Positions 34,110 to 45,153 of a DNA stretch of 64,000 nucleotides are shown piece by piece. The notes beneath the pieces are model-generated. The model was not told the origin of the DNA and did no database searches. It was given only the letters and a program-made list of their open reading frames with translations. Source of the stretch: Mastigias papua (taxonomy: Eukaryota; Cnidaria; Scyphozoa; Rhizostomeae; Mastigiidae); assembly GCA_964019165.1 (NCBI GenBank), contig OZ025282.1, forward strand, positions 11,547,729 through 11,611,728, read 5' to 3'. The position numbers and the translations under genes were made by a program. Position 1 is the first letter of the stretch. The number at the start of each line of letters is the position of its first letter.

Positions 34110-35115
34110 AACAATTTTTAAACAAAAGACCAAGTTTTATGTTTTGACTAATTTTCTGATATTTTCCTTCTTCTGTTCATAGCCTGTCTGTAATAGTTAT
34201 TCCTTCATTCTTACACTTTCTCCCACTTACATTGCCCTTTGGTGCGAATAGAGTAGCTATAGATCTTTGTATGTAAAGCTTATTCTCTTTGCTTTCCCCG
34301 TGAATTTAAGGTTGGATCTGTGGAAGGTCTTGCTAATGTCCGATATCTGCCAAAGTGCTCTTCCAATGGGTACTGATTGAATTTGTTTGCAAGCACGTAC
34401 TGAACACCATGGAAAGTACAGATTTTGTGCATTTTATCAAAGAACAGACAGTCGTTAGGACCCCCTCATAGGTATGTTCAGAGAGAAATATTTTTGACTT
34501 CTAATTCTGCAATTGCATCCTTCCAGTCATTCAAATATTTTAAGAACCGACTTTTTAAAAACTCAAACCTTACATCATTTGCATCTTTGAAGGAACAAGG
34601 AAAGGCTTTCTCATATGCTCTGCCTCAGTTAAAGAGTGGGATTGGAGCAATCAAAAAACTTGCATGCATTTGTGCATAATTCGCAAGCGTTTTTCCGTTA
34701 TTCTATCTATAGCCAATGAATTTTATCTCTCTGGGTACTTCTGAAATGCCTTTTGTAGATAGCATGCACTTCTGGCAAATTTGAGTCCACACCCCATGGA
34801 CTAATTCGCTACAACTACAATTTCAATATTGTTCCTTCCTTAGAATGGTATCAAATTTCTCACATAGGCCTTGGTTATTGAGTGGTAATGGTCTTACTCG
34901 GCAAATCTTTGGTTGTTCTTTGGTTCTATTCTATTGAAGTTTAGATTTCCTTCATCGTCTGGAGCAAAAAACGGAAAAGTTGTTTTCAATGTGCAATCTC
35001 CTTATCATCCTCCATTCCCTATTACTATTTGCAGTGTGTCCTGCCGATCTATGCATTTTGAAGGGTAGATTTGAAGGAATGTTTGAAGGACAGGTTCAGA
35101 AAATTATCTAATGAA
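34110..35115. other. Gene A intron; nothing confirmed
   Basis: A plus-strand 84-codon frame at 34425-34679 ('ASFQSFKYFKNRLFKNS…') faintly recalls the FK(K/N)xLK end of LINE proteins but has no supporting context. Confidence 0.3.
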
Positions 35116-35120
35116 CTTAC

Positions 35121-35282
35121 CAATAAAAATACATTCTGAGTTGAAATAAACTGAGTATATTCTTGCATTCTTTGGATTAAAACTTGAAGCGTATCGAGAT
35201 TCACAGTCAATTCGGGGTGTCTACTACTACATTGAAGAAATATAACTGAGGATATTTCGTCTTCTAGTGATATCTCCTGCAC
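35121..35282 (-). CDS. Gene A exon (162 bp)
   Basis: Acceptor CTGTCTCACCAG|GTG and donor TTTTTATTG|GTAAGT, a strong pair. Exactly 54 codons, phase 0 to 0, and the only open frame: VQEISLEDEISSVIFLQCSS, HPELTVNLDTLQVLIQRMQE, ending YTQFISTQNVFLL. The second half is a likely amphipathic helix. Not recognised. This is one of the best supported exons because length, frame and both splice sites agree. Confidence 0.65.
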
Positions 35283-35289
35283 CTGGTGA

Positions 35290-36235
35290 GACAGCAACTG
35301 ACACCAACCGTTTGTCACCAGTACACATATTTATACAAACTTGATTCTATACGAATTGTTCGCCTAATTAGTAGTAGACGACCGGAAGTGAAACTTCTTC
35401 CACAGTTGAAAATAAACCTCGATTGCAACATAGCCTTGAAAATACGCTGTGTTGCTAATCCAGTACAACTTCTATGATCTATGCCTATAGCAAGCAATTT
35501 ATAGTTTGTAGCCCCCACTTTTATATGTAGTCCTCCATTGTCCATTTGACAGCGTCGTGCCTGAACCTGGATTTCATTTCTGGAATGAACTGGACTAAAA
35601 TGACTGTCATTGAAGTACGATGCAGTGCCAAAAAAATCTGGCAGGATCTCCCCAAAGGCGAATGGCAATGGCTTATTCTAAATAAATGCATAGGATCTTT
35701 CCAGTATGAAAGCTGTACTCAAGCAAATCACTTCAGATTAGATATCTTCACACGTGCACTTTCTGTTCTTTTCCTAAGCTTTTTGTCATGCCATTAGAAT
35801 GTCACATCAGCATAAGCTAAGCACAACTTCCTCTACCTCTTGGCATTTAAGCACATTCCCCCAATGGCACTTAGAAATCTTTACAGAAACAAGATAGTAT
35901 GACGACGGAAAAGTGTGCTTCAATGGTTCCAACGGACAACACGCAATTCTAAAACTCGCGAAGGGGCGCCCACAAAGTAGCATTCAACTCTTGAGTAAAT
36001 ATCATTTGGGGTGGTGTGCCAATAGCACAGTTCGAAGCAAGCAACACTTGCAGTTCAAATCATCTTCCTTTGAAAGGGCGCAGAATCAATGCGCCAAAAA
36101 ATTTATTCACATCGAAAAAGAGGCTGATTCAAAATAGTTTTTGCTAGTATATAGCTCAACGACCGAAATACATGAGTTTCTTTGGAAACTCTAGAAAAAA
36201 TTGTCTTGCAGATCAATTTTAGTCCTTAGTTTAAA
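35290..36235. other. Gene A intron; open frames on both strands at 35315-35797, not called
   Basis: A 117-codon minus frame (35315-35668) and an 83-codon plus frame (35546-35797, with 'DLPKGEWQWL') overlap. Neither has splice support nor a motif I know; an old repeat is as likely. Confidence 0.3.
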
Positions 36236-36239
36236 TTGC

Positions 36240-36362
36240 CTTTAATGACTTCGTAAAACCAGCCTGCGTGCAGACTCAACTGGTTTCAGCAAGGGAGCTT
36301 AGTTGAGTTGAATTAAAAATCGTTTGTCATGTTCCAGTAGAGTCTGTGCAACAGCGGCACAA
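36240..36362. repeat. Interspersed repeat, inverted relative to 43370-43500
   Basis: 'agcctgcgtgcagactcaactggtttcagcaa…gttccagtagagtctgtgcaacagcggc' is the reverse complement, with some differences, of 43376-43490. The phrase TAGCCTGCGTGCAGACTC marks a dispersed MITE-like element. The two copies bracket the LINE cluster. Confidence 0.65.
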
Positions 36363-36755
36363 AACTAGTCCGCATACACAGCACTTGTTATTTTTCCTGA
36401 AGTAGTGATATTGAAGTGCAGAAGGCGGTAGGGCTAGACGACTAATGGGGATTGCTTTGAGCGAGGTAAATTCTCTGGAGCGGAAATACTGGCAAAAGAG
36501 GATACAAATGAACATTTCTCGGGAACAGTGCAAAGACTCAAAAATCAATCTTAGGATATGGATTGATCTATAAAGGAAGATTGCATATATAGGTGGTTTT
36601 TGAATTTTTACGCTTTCCAGTGAATTTCATGCTGAGTGTTCGTTATGCAATTGCTTCCAAGGCCTAAATGTATACGATAGTATTCTTCTGAATAATTTGT
36701 CAGCATTGTTAACAGCCAAGCGATATTCCAAATATAGCTAAACTTGTATCCTCAC

Positions 36756-36794
36756 TTGCTTCACCTCTATATACTTGCGTACGTAAATCCATCC
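36756..36794 (-). CDS. Candidate gene A short exon
   Basis: An excellent acceptor (TTTTTGATTCTTATTCCAG|GG) opens a frame MDLRTQVYRGEA…, which reads on to a TAA at ~36713. Two donors are possible: GCAA|GTGAGG (exon 36756-36794, leaving one base) or CGCAA|GTATAT (exon 36775-36794, phase 0). The second gives the phase that joins the exon at 35282; the first has the better donor. The entry of two bases completes the Gly begun at 43800, giving 'SVVSQVLVGMDLRTQ'. Confidence 0.4.
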
Positions 36795-36799
36795 CTGGA

Positions 36800-37185
36800 A
36801 TAAGAATCAAAAAGGGTGGAAACAGGCTCATCGAGAGTCAGATAGGTCCCCAGGGCAACAAATAACACAGGCCTTCGTGGATTTCAAAATCTAACTATTG
36901 GCATTAGCAGCGATCTCCCTGGGCCCTTACCGGTGTCAGGGTCCCGGGAACTTACCCTTGCTATCCTCCCCCTCTCGTCAGTACTGAGTGGAAGCATATT
37001 ACATATCCATTATTGACTCTAAGGTGCATTGTAGGGCACAGAAAAGAGAATCTCAGTTAATTTGCACTTTAGAATAACTGTGATTCACGACTGCGATCAT
37101 ACTGACGTCGAAATTTTACTTTTGCTTTTAACAGGTCCCAGACTGATAGCAGCTTCATTAAGCTGAATCTGGTGACCTGGATAAA
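36800..37185. other. No feature seen
   Basis: GC-richer patch at 36905-36965 without coding signal; then the 3' end of the LINE below. Confidence 0.35.
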
Positions 37186-37308
37186 TATCGTATTATTATG
37201 GGTAATTTATTTTCTCACAGACAATAAGATGTTAACAGGTCTGGGTGAGTAAGGAGGGAACAATCAGCAACAAGCTGATAAAGGACCCACCTTTTCATAC
37301 TTTATGGC

Positions 37309-38841
37309 TTACATAGATAATGTCTTTCTTAAAATCCGTGCTGTTCCTAGGAGTGCTGTCTTTTGTATCACTTGCAACTGTACAGTAATTCCAATCTTTT
37401 CCATATAGCTATCAAATCTTTGCGATATGCATCCTAGTGCACCAATCACAACAGGGATAACTGTAACCTTCTTCATGTTCCACACCCTTCCAATTTCTTC
37501 CTTTAACTCTTCATACTTCTCAACTTTCTCTTGTTCTTTGTCTCTAATCCTACTATCACCGGGAATTGCAATATCAATAATCTTTACTTCCATTTGTACC
37601 TTATCAACTAGAATAATGTCTGGCCTTCTTGCTTGAATAATCCTATCGCACTGTATCATAAAATCCCACAGCAGCTTAAAGTCTTGATTCTCTAACACTC
37701 CATCCGGCTTCTGTTCATACCACTTTGCAGCTCTGTCAAATCCACATTTCTCCGCTAACAGCCAATGAATATATCGCGCTACGTTGTCGTGTCGTCTTTT
37801 GTATTCTCTTTGTGCTAGTTTTGCACATTCACTTACTAGATGGCTAATTGTTTCACCCTTATCACCACACATTCTACATAAAGGCGTATCACTTGTTTTG
37901 TCGATATGAAACTTAGTGTAATTAGTTCGCAGAGACTGTTCCTGTGCACTACATACTAATGCCTCTGTGCACCCTTTCAGGTCTCCGCTCCTTAACCATG
38001 ACCAGCTTTTTTCCCAATGAATTCCATCTGTCTTCCTAGTGAATTCCCCATGCATTAGTTTTTCCTTCCATAGATTTTCCAATTCCCGTTTCGCCTTACT
38101 CTTATATTCTCTTGGAGCTATTGCCTCTTCGGTATTTATTGTCCAAAGATCTCTTACAATTGACACGATAGGACCTCTGACGTGCTTAATGTACCAAGCC
38201 AAATTGTTTATCTCAGTTTTAACACAAGTCTCACAACTAATCAATCCCCGACCACCATTTTTCCTTCCAACATAAAGTCTTGCAACATCACCTCTTGGAT
38301 GAAGTTCCTTATTCATTGTCATGAGTTTCCTAGTTCTTCTGTCCATGGATTCTAATTCGGCTTTCTTCCACATTATGATTCCTGCCCCATAGCGCACTAA
38401 GGAGACCGCCCAGGTATTTATTGCCTTGGTCTTATTTCTTCCATTAAGTTTTGATTGCATTATCAGTCTCACCCTTCTGAAATATTCTTTTTGAAATGTA
38501 GTCTTCATTTCTTCCTCCTTCAATCTATCTAGTTCCAATATACCCAAATACTTATATCCCTCATCATTAACTTCCTTGATCTTTTCACCATTGACAAGTT
38601 CAATTCCTGCAGTGTTCGATAATTTTCCACGTTTCAAGTGTACCACACCACACTTTTTAATTCCAAATTGCATGCCTATGTCTTGGCTAATAAGGTTAAC
38701 AGTAGATGCTAGGCTGTCAATTTCATTTTCGTTTTTTCCAAACAACTTTAAGTCATCCATGAAGAACAAATGGTTGATTTTAATACCATCCAAAGTATAT
38801 CCCATTTTGACTTTTCTGAGGATTTCAGTAAGGGGAATCAT
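37309..38841 (-). CDS. R2-superclade LINE, C-terminal half: RT palm, zinc motif, restriction-like endonuclease
   Basis: 510 codons, open throughout. From the N side: the catalytic block HLFFMDDLKLF (F-x-DD) near residue 25; GYKYLGI after the palm; thumb with WAVSLVRYGAGII; a CCHC knuckle CRMCGDKGETISHLVSEC near residue 320; and RRPDIILVD followed by EVKIIDIAIPGD, the PD…D/E…K core of the restriction-like endonuclease near residue 410. This order defines the early-branching, site-specific LINEs (R2, R4, NeSL, HERO and relatives). The N-terminal half is in the next ORF, from which it is separated by a single frame shift. The 3' end appears to be a short AATAATA tail at ~37185-37200. Confidence 0.9.
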   Translation of the reverse strand: MIPLTEILRKVKMGYTLDGIKINHLFFMDDLKLFGKNENEIDSLASTVNLISQDIGMQFGIKKCGVVHLKRGKLSNTAGIELVNGEKIKEVNDEGYKYLGILELDRLKEEEMKTTFQKEYFRRVRLIMQSKLNGRNKTKAINTWAVSLVRYGAGIIMWKKAELESMDRRTRKLMTMNKELHPRGDVARLYVGRKNGGRGLISCETCVKTEINNLAWYIKHVRGPIVSIVRDLWTINTEEAIAPREYKSKAKRELENLWKEKLMHGEFTRKTDGIHWEKSWSWLRSGDLKGCTEALVCSAQEQSLRTNYTKFHIDKTSDTPLCRMCGDKGETISHLVSECAKLAQREYKRRHDNVARYIHWLLAEKCGFDRAAKWYEQKPDGVLENQDFKLLWDFMIQCDRIIQARRPDIILVDKVQMEVKIIDIAIPGDSRIRDKEQEKVEKYEELKEEIGRVWNMKKVTVIPVVIGALGCISQRFDSYMEKIGITVQLQVIQKTALLGTARILRKTLSM

Positions 38842-40687
38842 ACAAATGACAAACAGTAATGGTGAAAAAACTGTCCCCTTGAAATATACCTCTCCGTATG
38901 TTTACAGTCCCTAAAATATCACCACAAGACGTCAGTTGTACCATCCATTTGCTCATTGATCTTTTCAGAAAGTTAGTAACACTGTCTGATACTCCATATA
39001 GCCTCATACATTCTAATATCCAACTGTGAGGAACCATGTCGTAGGCTTTCTTGTAGTCAACCCACGCCATGGTAAGGTTCTTATGCCTCTTTTTACAATC
39101 TGCGAGTATCGTTTTATCCACCAGTAGTTGATCTTTTGTACCCCTACTATTCCTCTTGCAGCCTTTTTGTTCTTCTGGTAGCACCTCATTCTCATCCAAA
39201 AACTTGTAGACAGAATCAGAAATGATCCCTGTCATCAGTTTCCACATCATTGGCAAACAGGATATGGGCCTATAATTGTCAACTGCATTTCCTTTTCTCG
39301 GGTCTTTTTGGCACAATACAGTTTTTCCAGTGGTCATCCATGCAGGTGTTTCTGTCTGGTTATGTAACAAGTCATTTAACTGAGATGCAATTCTCTCATG
39401 TAGTGACGTTAGCTTCTTAAGCCAAAAGCCCTGGACTCCATCAGGGCCAGGAGCTCTCCAGTTTGAGATCTTCTTGATTTGCTGCTTTACCATGCTAGTT
39501 GTAATTTCAATGTCATTTTGTACCACACTACGTTTGTTATTTCTAAGCTCTTCTAACCATTTTGCAGCATTATTATGTTGGATTTTGTTGTCCCATATTT
39601 CCGACCAAAATTTTTTACTTTCATCTGCACTTGGTTTTGAAATTTCTCTTTTGTTGTCACATTGAAGTTTTTGATAAACCTTCGCTTGATCATATTGGAA
39701 CATTCTATTAATCTGATATTGTTGCGTTCTTTGCTCATACCTACGTAATTTGAATGCCTTGGCTTGCAATCTCTGTTTCAACTCTTCGATCACCAAACTA
39801 ACACCTTTTTTCGTGACATTGTATTTCCTAGAAATTTCATTATATTTGCTTTTCTTTATTGATTCTCCTCTCTTTTTACGTTCAAGGATATTGATATCTT
39901 TACGGAGTTTGCTTATAGATTCTATTATTCTTCTTTTCCACCAAGGCTCTTTCATCCTGTATGCTTTGTTCCGTTCCCCAAAGCCAAATTCTCTTGCAAC
40001 ATACACCGCAGTAGCACGTATCAATTTGTTTGTATCACTTATGTTATCCGTTCTAATGTCAGCTAGCACATTATCCATCTCATTAACAAGTTCATTCAAG
40101 GCTCTCCTATCTACTTTTTTAAGATTTATCGGCGTATTCATGTTCCCTTCATTCATTATATTAATAATTTCTCCTATCGCTTTTGAGTTTACTTCATTCC
40201 TACCATGATTTTCTAGGATAGTAGCCACAGGCTCTCTTTCAAGCACCGTCTCTGTTAATTCAACTATATTGCCCTTCTCTACCACGTGACTAGCTTCTGT
40301 TATCATTTCCTCGTGTGTTGAAAGTCTTTGCTTTATATCATCCAACTCAACCTGAGTTAGCCAACCATTCTTTCTAATTATGCGAGCTTGGTCACATAGT
40401 CGCTGTTCAGTCACTTTTAAGGTTTGTCTCTCATTCCAAATATTGTGCATTCTACGTCTATAGCCTCTCACTGGTTTTCCTTCTTCATCTACAGGCTTGC
40501 TCAAAAAATAACACTCCATTACTGCTACATTCATACTTTTCGACCATCCAGTTCTGGCAGTAGTAGGATAACGACCGGGCCCACGCTGCTCTTCCATGGG
40601 ACACCTGCCGAGCGAGAGACCTTCACCATTAGTTCCAGTCTCATTTACGCTGTTGTCTAAATCATTACTTTGATTCATCACACTCAT
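38825..40687 (-). CDS. R2-superclade LINE, N-terminal half: Myb-like region and RT fingers/palm
   Basis: 620 codons from ATG at 40687. An N-terminal block RTGWSKSMNVAVMECYFLS with TEQRLCDQARIIRKNGWLT looks like a Myb-type DNA-binding region. After a coiled, charged linker come RT motifs: NWRAPGPDGVQGFWLKKL, NYRPISCLPMMWKLM, LPEEQKGCKRNSRGTKDQL, motif A WVDYKKAYDMVPHSW and motif B RRGIFQGDS. The frame is then lost in a run of six T (38862-38867 region), where five would keep it open into 37309-38841. Apart from that one base the element is intact, so it is young or the shift is a sequencing error. The 5' leader to 40843 is G-rich on the minus strand. Confidence 0.9.
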   Translation of the reverse strand: MSVMNQSNDLDNSVNETGTNGEGLSLGRCPMEEQRGPGRYPTTARTGWSKSMNVAVMECYFLSKPVDEEGKPVRGYRRRMHNIWNERQTLKVTEQRLCDQARIIRKNGWLTQVELDDIKQRLSTHEEMITEASHVVEKGNIVELTETVLEREPVATILENHGRNEVNSKAIGEIINIMNEGNMNTPINLKKVDRRALNELVNEMDNVLADIRTDNISDTNKLIRATAVYVAREFGFGERNKAYRMKEPWWKRRIIESISKLRKDINILERKKRGESIKKSKYNEISRKYNVTKKGVSLVIEELKQRLQAKAFKLRRYEQRTQQYQINRMFQYDQAKVYQKLQCDNKREISKPSADESKKFWSEIWDNKIQHNNAAKWLEELRNNKRSVVQNDIEITTSMVKQQIKKISNWRAPGPDGVQGFWLKKLTSLHERIASQLNDLLHNQTETPAWMTTGKTVLCQKDPRKGNAVDNYRPISCLPMMWKLMTGIISDSVYKFLDENEVLPEEQKGCKRNSRGTKDQLLVDKTILADCKKRHKNLTMAWVDYKKAYDMVPHSWILECMRLYGVSDSVTNFLKRSMSKWMVQLTSCGDILGTVNIRRGIFQGDSFFTITVCHLYDSPY

Positions 40688-40962
<275 letters not shown>

Positions 40963-40967
40963 AATTT

Positions 40968-42603
40968 TCGCACATCAATTGTTACCAAATCATTTCGAAC
41001 CCCATTCATTAAAGTGGGCCGGGGCGTTCTTCAGGGGGACTGTCTCAGCCCATTAACCTTTAACCTATGCTTTAATACCTTTATTAGATATATATCTGAT
41101 CCCAAGTTCACTCAATTTGGCTTTTCCACAAATTCTCTCAATCCACTGCACTGGTTTCAATTTGCCGATGACGCAGCCGTTATTACCAGCCTAGAACATG
41201 AAAACCAACTATTGCTACATCACTTCTCGAGATGGTGTACTTGGGCTGACATGATAATTCGTGTAGACAAATGTTCTTCATTTGGAATTAGGAAATCTGC
41301 AACTTCATCTGTACAGTTCCTTCCTAAACTCATCATCAATAATGATCTTGTGCCTACTGTTAAAATTGGTGAGTCATTTAAGTATCTTGGTCGATATTTC
41401 TCTTTCTCTATGCAGAATTTTGAACATAAAACTATTCTTTTGGACACCATTACTGACTTATTAACTAAAATTGATAATACTCCTCGCCATCCAAAGAATA
41501 AACTTCTACTTTACCATCGCTTTGTTCTCTCTAAGATCTCTTGGCATTTTACTATAGCAGACCTAAGCAAAACATGGGTAGTTGAAAACCTGGATAACAT
41601 TGTTGGAAAGTATGTGCGAGGATGGTTTGAACTACCAATTAGCGCCACTTTAAGTACTCTCATTATCAGCAAATCAAACTATGGCTTAAATCTCGTTCTT
41701 CCCTCCACGAAGTTCATTCAGTGCCAAACTATAATTCGAAACGCTTTGAAATCTTCTCCTAACTCTGATATTCAATCTTTATGGCATGATTCAAATACTT
41801 TTACTAACATCCAATATGATCAATACAGAAACACCAAGCAAGTTCTCAAATCTATTCAAAGCCATCACCACCATCGTATTACAAATGACTTAACATCGCA
41901 GGGATTAGTTATTTCATCCATCCTTAAATTTGCTTCTAAATCTACTACTACACTATGGTCAATTGTTCATCAGAAAATGCCAAAGAACATCTTTAACTTC
42001 ACTCTTAAATATTTAAATAACACTCTAGCCACTCGCAAAAACCTCTGTAAATGGTCCATTGTTCAGTCATCAGCATGTTCTTTCTGTCTTCAGTCCGAAA
42101 CTTTACAACATATTGTATCTAGTTGCAAGATGTACCTTGAACACGGAAGATATACTTGGAGACACGATTCTGTTCTTAATTTCATAGCCAAGTCCCTGTC
42201 TGTAATACCAGATTGTTCACTGTACGCTGATCTTAACTCTTTTCTATCCCCTTCTATTATCACAGGTAGTTCCTTCCGGCCTGACCTTATCTTACTCACT
42301 AACGATAACATCTTATATGTTCTTGAGCTCACCATTGGCTTTGAAACTAATATCAAAATCAATAGTGATCGTAAGGCCTCTAAATATTATCCTCTAAGAC
42401 AAACTTTACTCTCAAAATATAATCAAGTCTCATTTATTAACCTTTCGCTAGGTGCCCTTGGTACTATTGGTGCGTCCTCAGAATCTTTTGTTAACCTTCT
42501 CAAATCTTTAGGTTTTAATAACAATTCACAAAAACACATTCTGTCCCAACTTATCAACATCACTATTAGATGTACTTACTTTATATTCTGTGTGCCGCAA
42601 TAA
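40968..42603 (+). CDS. 5'-truncated R2-superclade LINE (second family): RT palm to endonuclease
   Basis: The ATG at 41014 opens 529 codons, but the frame is coding already from ~40968, so the element is truncated and not initiated here. Motifs: VGRGVLQGDCLSPLTFNLCF (motif B), HWFQFADDAAVITSL (catalytic ADD), SFKYLGRYFSF, thumb VLSKISWHFTIADLSKTWV, a zinc knuckle CSFCLQSETLQHIVSSC, and RPDLILLTNDNILYVLELTI (endonuclease PD…E). Intact over its length. A related fragment lies at 460-690 and a second 3' end directly downstream. Confidence 0.88.
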
Positions 42604-42850
42604 ATCATGGACAAATCCCGACTTATTGGAAATATGAAATCATTATTATTATTATTTTTATTTGTATTTAATTTTTGTTTTTTTTGTCTATACTCGTTAC
42701 TATTGATGTTATCTACTTTATATATATTTTTATGTAATCTATGCTTGTTTAGTATACCTGACAGCCAGTTGTACGTTGCCTAATTTAGTGAGACGTATGA
42801 TTGTAGTATTTAGTTGTTATATTTTATAAATTCGAAGTTTTAAAAAAAAA
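42604..42850 (+). repeat. 3' untranslated region and poly(A) of the truncated LINE
   Basis: Contains a short (ATT)n stretch at 42643-42656 and ends in a run of A at 42841-42850. Confidence 0.7.
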
Positions 42851-42851
42851 A

Positions 42852-43215
42852 TAATGCTGAAAGATTTGCACTTTGACACTACTCGTCAACAGCAGATCAT
42901 TATGAAAGCTTCCAACATTGCCATAAGATGCACCTATTTCATTTTCTGTAGACGAAACAAATCCTGGCCAGGTCCGGAGCTACATGACTTTTAATTGCTA
43001 ATTTGTATGTTTGCTGCTTCTAATTTCATTGCTAATATTTCTTTCAGTCTCCTTACATTATAACATTTGATTAAATATTATTTTTGTATAGCAGACAAGC
43101 CAGTTATACACTACCTAACAGTAGAGAGGTGTATGATTGTATGTAACTGTAATGTTATTGTCATGATATTATGAAGTTTCAAAAAAAAAAAAAAAAAAAA
43201 TTATTATTATTATTA
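42852..43215 (+). pseudogene. Second, heavily 5'-truncated LINE 3' end of the same family, with poly(A)-(TTA)n tail
   Basis: Begins in coding sequence reading KASNIAIRCTYFIFCRRNKS, the counterpart of the last residues of the preceding ORF (NITIRCTYFIFC). A related 3' UTR follows (shared phrase 'gtatgattgta') and then A(19) and TTATTATTATTATTA at 43183-43215. Either a separate insertion at the poly(A) of the first copy or a tandem arrangement made during insertion. Confidence 0.75.
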
Positions 43216-43369
43216 AAGTTTCCCTGTCAAAGCGACGATCTGCTTGTTGAAAAACAAAGAGATTGCCATGAAATACTTGTGACTTTTTGTGTTGTAATAC
43301 AATTGAGACGGTACTACCAATAAGATATGGTTTCATAAACCTTGATAATGCATGTGACCAAGGACAAGC

Positions 43370-43500
43370 TTTTCGCCGCTGTTGCGCAGACTCTACTGGA
43401 ACATTACAAATGACTTTTAACTCAACTCAACTAATCTCCTTTGCTGAAACCAGTTGAGTCTGCACGCAGGCTACGTAAAATAGACCCTAGTATAAACAAC
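43370..43500. repeat. Interspersed repeat, inverted copy of 36240-36362
   Basis: 'gccgctgttgcgcagactctactggaac…gaaaccagttgagtctgcacgcaggcta'. See the partner entry. Confidence 0.65.
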
Positions 43501-43667
43501 ACCTAGAATTAAGGAACGAGATTTCATAATCGTTTAGATGGCTTCTGATGCTCATCAGAAATGTAAAAAACTATTCACATGATTGTTGGCCTTAATTAGC
43601 ATTAATACGCTAAGTTCTTTTTTGTCTGTTTTTATTTTAAAAAGCCAACTGTAAAGAATTATTTACA

Positions 43668-43755
43668 TTACATTACATTACATTACATTACATTACATTA
43701 CATTACATTACATTACATTACATTACATTACATTACATTACATTACATTACATCA
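43668..43755. repeat. (CATTA)n pentanucleotide array
   Basis: About 17 perfect tandem copies of CATTA. It lies just downstream, in gene sense, of the donor of the exon at 43800. Confidence 0.95.
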
Positions 43756-43799
43756 AGAACCAAGATGCACATTTTGAATTCAACTTCTTTTAGACTTAC

Positions 43800-43926
43800 C
43801 AACCAAAACTTGCGAAACTACACTAGTACATTCATTGTGTGAAAATATTCTGTCTTGAGGTGTATCTTGGAATTTTACTTTCAACGCCTCCACAGCCCTG
43901 TCAGTTCCCATTGTAACTGAATCATC
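43800..43926 (-). CDS. Gene A exon (127 bp)
   Basis: Acceptor TGTCTCTTCTTAG|GAT and donor TTGGTTG|GTAAGT, both strong. Open for 42 codons plus one base: DDSVTMGTDRAVEALKVKFQ, DTPQDRIFSHNE, CTSVVSQVLV. Alternating hydrophobic residues and helix-like stretches suggest a folded domain. Phase 0 in, phase 1 out, matching the neighbouring exons at 44084 and 36794. Not recognised. Confidence 0.65.
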
Positions 43927-44083
43927 CTAAGAAGAGACATGGTGAGTTGAATAACAAACCGTTCTAGCCTAGAACTGGAGATAACCAAAAAGATCTGAGT
44001 GAAACATTGTCATTCCTGACCCAAATGAACTATTTTCTGGCCTCGTAACTAAGAAAGTTGAGATATGATCTAAATATACTTAC

Positions 44084-44134
44084 AGCAACAATACTTGCAT
44101 CGGAATGATATGCCACAAATACCATTTTTCTATT
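44084..44134 (-). CDS. Gene A short exon (51 bp)
   Basis: Acceptor-like ATTATTGTTAAG|AAT and donor GTTGCT|GTAAGT. Seventeen codons, NRKMVFVAYHSDASIVA, phase 0 to 0, so it fits between the exons ending at 51874 and starting at 43926. The peptide is β-strand-like and leads smoothly into DDSVTMGTD. The acceptor is not pyrimidine-rich immediately upstream, hence moderate confidence. Confidence 0.45.
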
Positions 44135-44139
44135 CTTAA

Positions 44140-44525
44140 CAATAATCTCAAGAAACATGTGTCTTATTTATAGGCAAATATCAATAATGTAAAAATCAAT
44201 GGGAATCCTGCATCAATGAAAAGGGAAATATGAGAAATATTCGCACCCATATACACTCAGAACAGTGAATATCTTCAAATTACTAAAAGTAAGAATATTC
44301 TTTTACAAGAAAAAACAAAATTCACAACCAAACGACTTTGAAAACACTCGAAAGTTAATAGCTGTCAAAAGAAGACTAAAACATTGGAAAGGCCGAGACT
44401 ACAGCAGGATATTTATAATCTACAAAAATCATAAAATATTTCTATCACAATCTTTAAACATATATACCATACAGATCTTAATCATGTAGATCAAATATAT
44501 TATATAAATCTTCAGATCGCATTCT
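44140..44525. other. Gene A intron; nothing else seen
   Basis: A/T-rich with no supportable frame. Confidence 0.4.
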
Positions 44526-44569
44526 TGCAACTTATTATCAATAGAAATATCCATTGCAAACCGCAGCTT

Positions 44570-44962
44570 CGATATAAATTTAAGGATGAGGGCCATGACG
44601 AGGAATAATATAAAATTAGATCGATAACAAAAGAACTCTGAATTTCTTCTGATTCCTTAATGACAATCCCAGCTTCATATTATGACTTTACCATTACAGC
44701 GACACTACCATTTTCATTTTACGACATTTCCATTACTACGACACTACCATTTTCATTTTACGACATTTCCATTACTACGACACTACCATTTTCATTTTAC
44801 GACATTTCCATTACTACGACACTGCCATTTTCAATTCACCATATTTCTATTACTGCGACACTACCATTATTAAGATGTTTAGGGAGTACCTAATCTCAGC
44901 CTCAGGAAATTAAAAGAAAGATTGGAGGGCTTATAGAATGTAAACATGGCTATTACAGGTCA
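44570..44962 (+). repeat. PLE terminal inverted repeat, left, with a 39-bp minisatellite
   Basis: Reads 'aaatttaaggatgagggccatgacgaggaa…aattagatcgata…' and matches the reverse complement of 51422-51690 up to 'acaggtca' at 44962. Inside, 44693-44870 is ~4.5 copies of a 39-bp unit containing CCATTACTACGACACTACCA; the right copy has fewer units. Open frames here (Thr/Pro/Phe-rich) are by-products of the repeat. Confidence 0.85.
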
Positions 44963-45153
44963 AAGGAACAAAGACGGATCAGGCGAAACTAACTGGATAG
45001 TAGTAAAAACACAGTAAACATCAAAACAAGAAACCTAAGGGGATTAGAAAAGGCACAGGGGTATAAAGGAATTTTGCAGGTTAAGTGTGGGTCGATCCCT
45101 GAGGATGAATAAACTCTCGTGAATAAGTAAATCGAGTTCGCTATCAACATTGT

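Noticed and set aside
35315..35797. 117-codon minus frame and 83-codon plus frame as genes
   Set aside because: They overlap on opposite strands, have no splice sites that fit gene A, and show no motif.
38039..40660. Plus-strand open frames (60-152 codons) over the minus-strand LINE
   Set aside because: They are antisense shadows of the reverse transcriptase; no independent motif or splice support.
43668..43755. (CATTA)n array considered as a telomere-like or CRISPR-like repeat
   Set aside because: Simple pentanucleotide repeat without spacers; not a known telomere unit, and it lies inside an intron.
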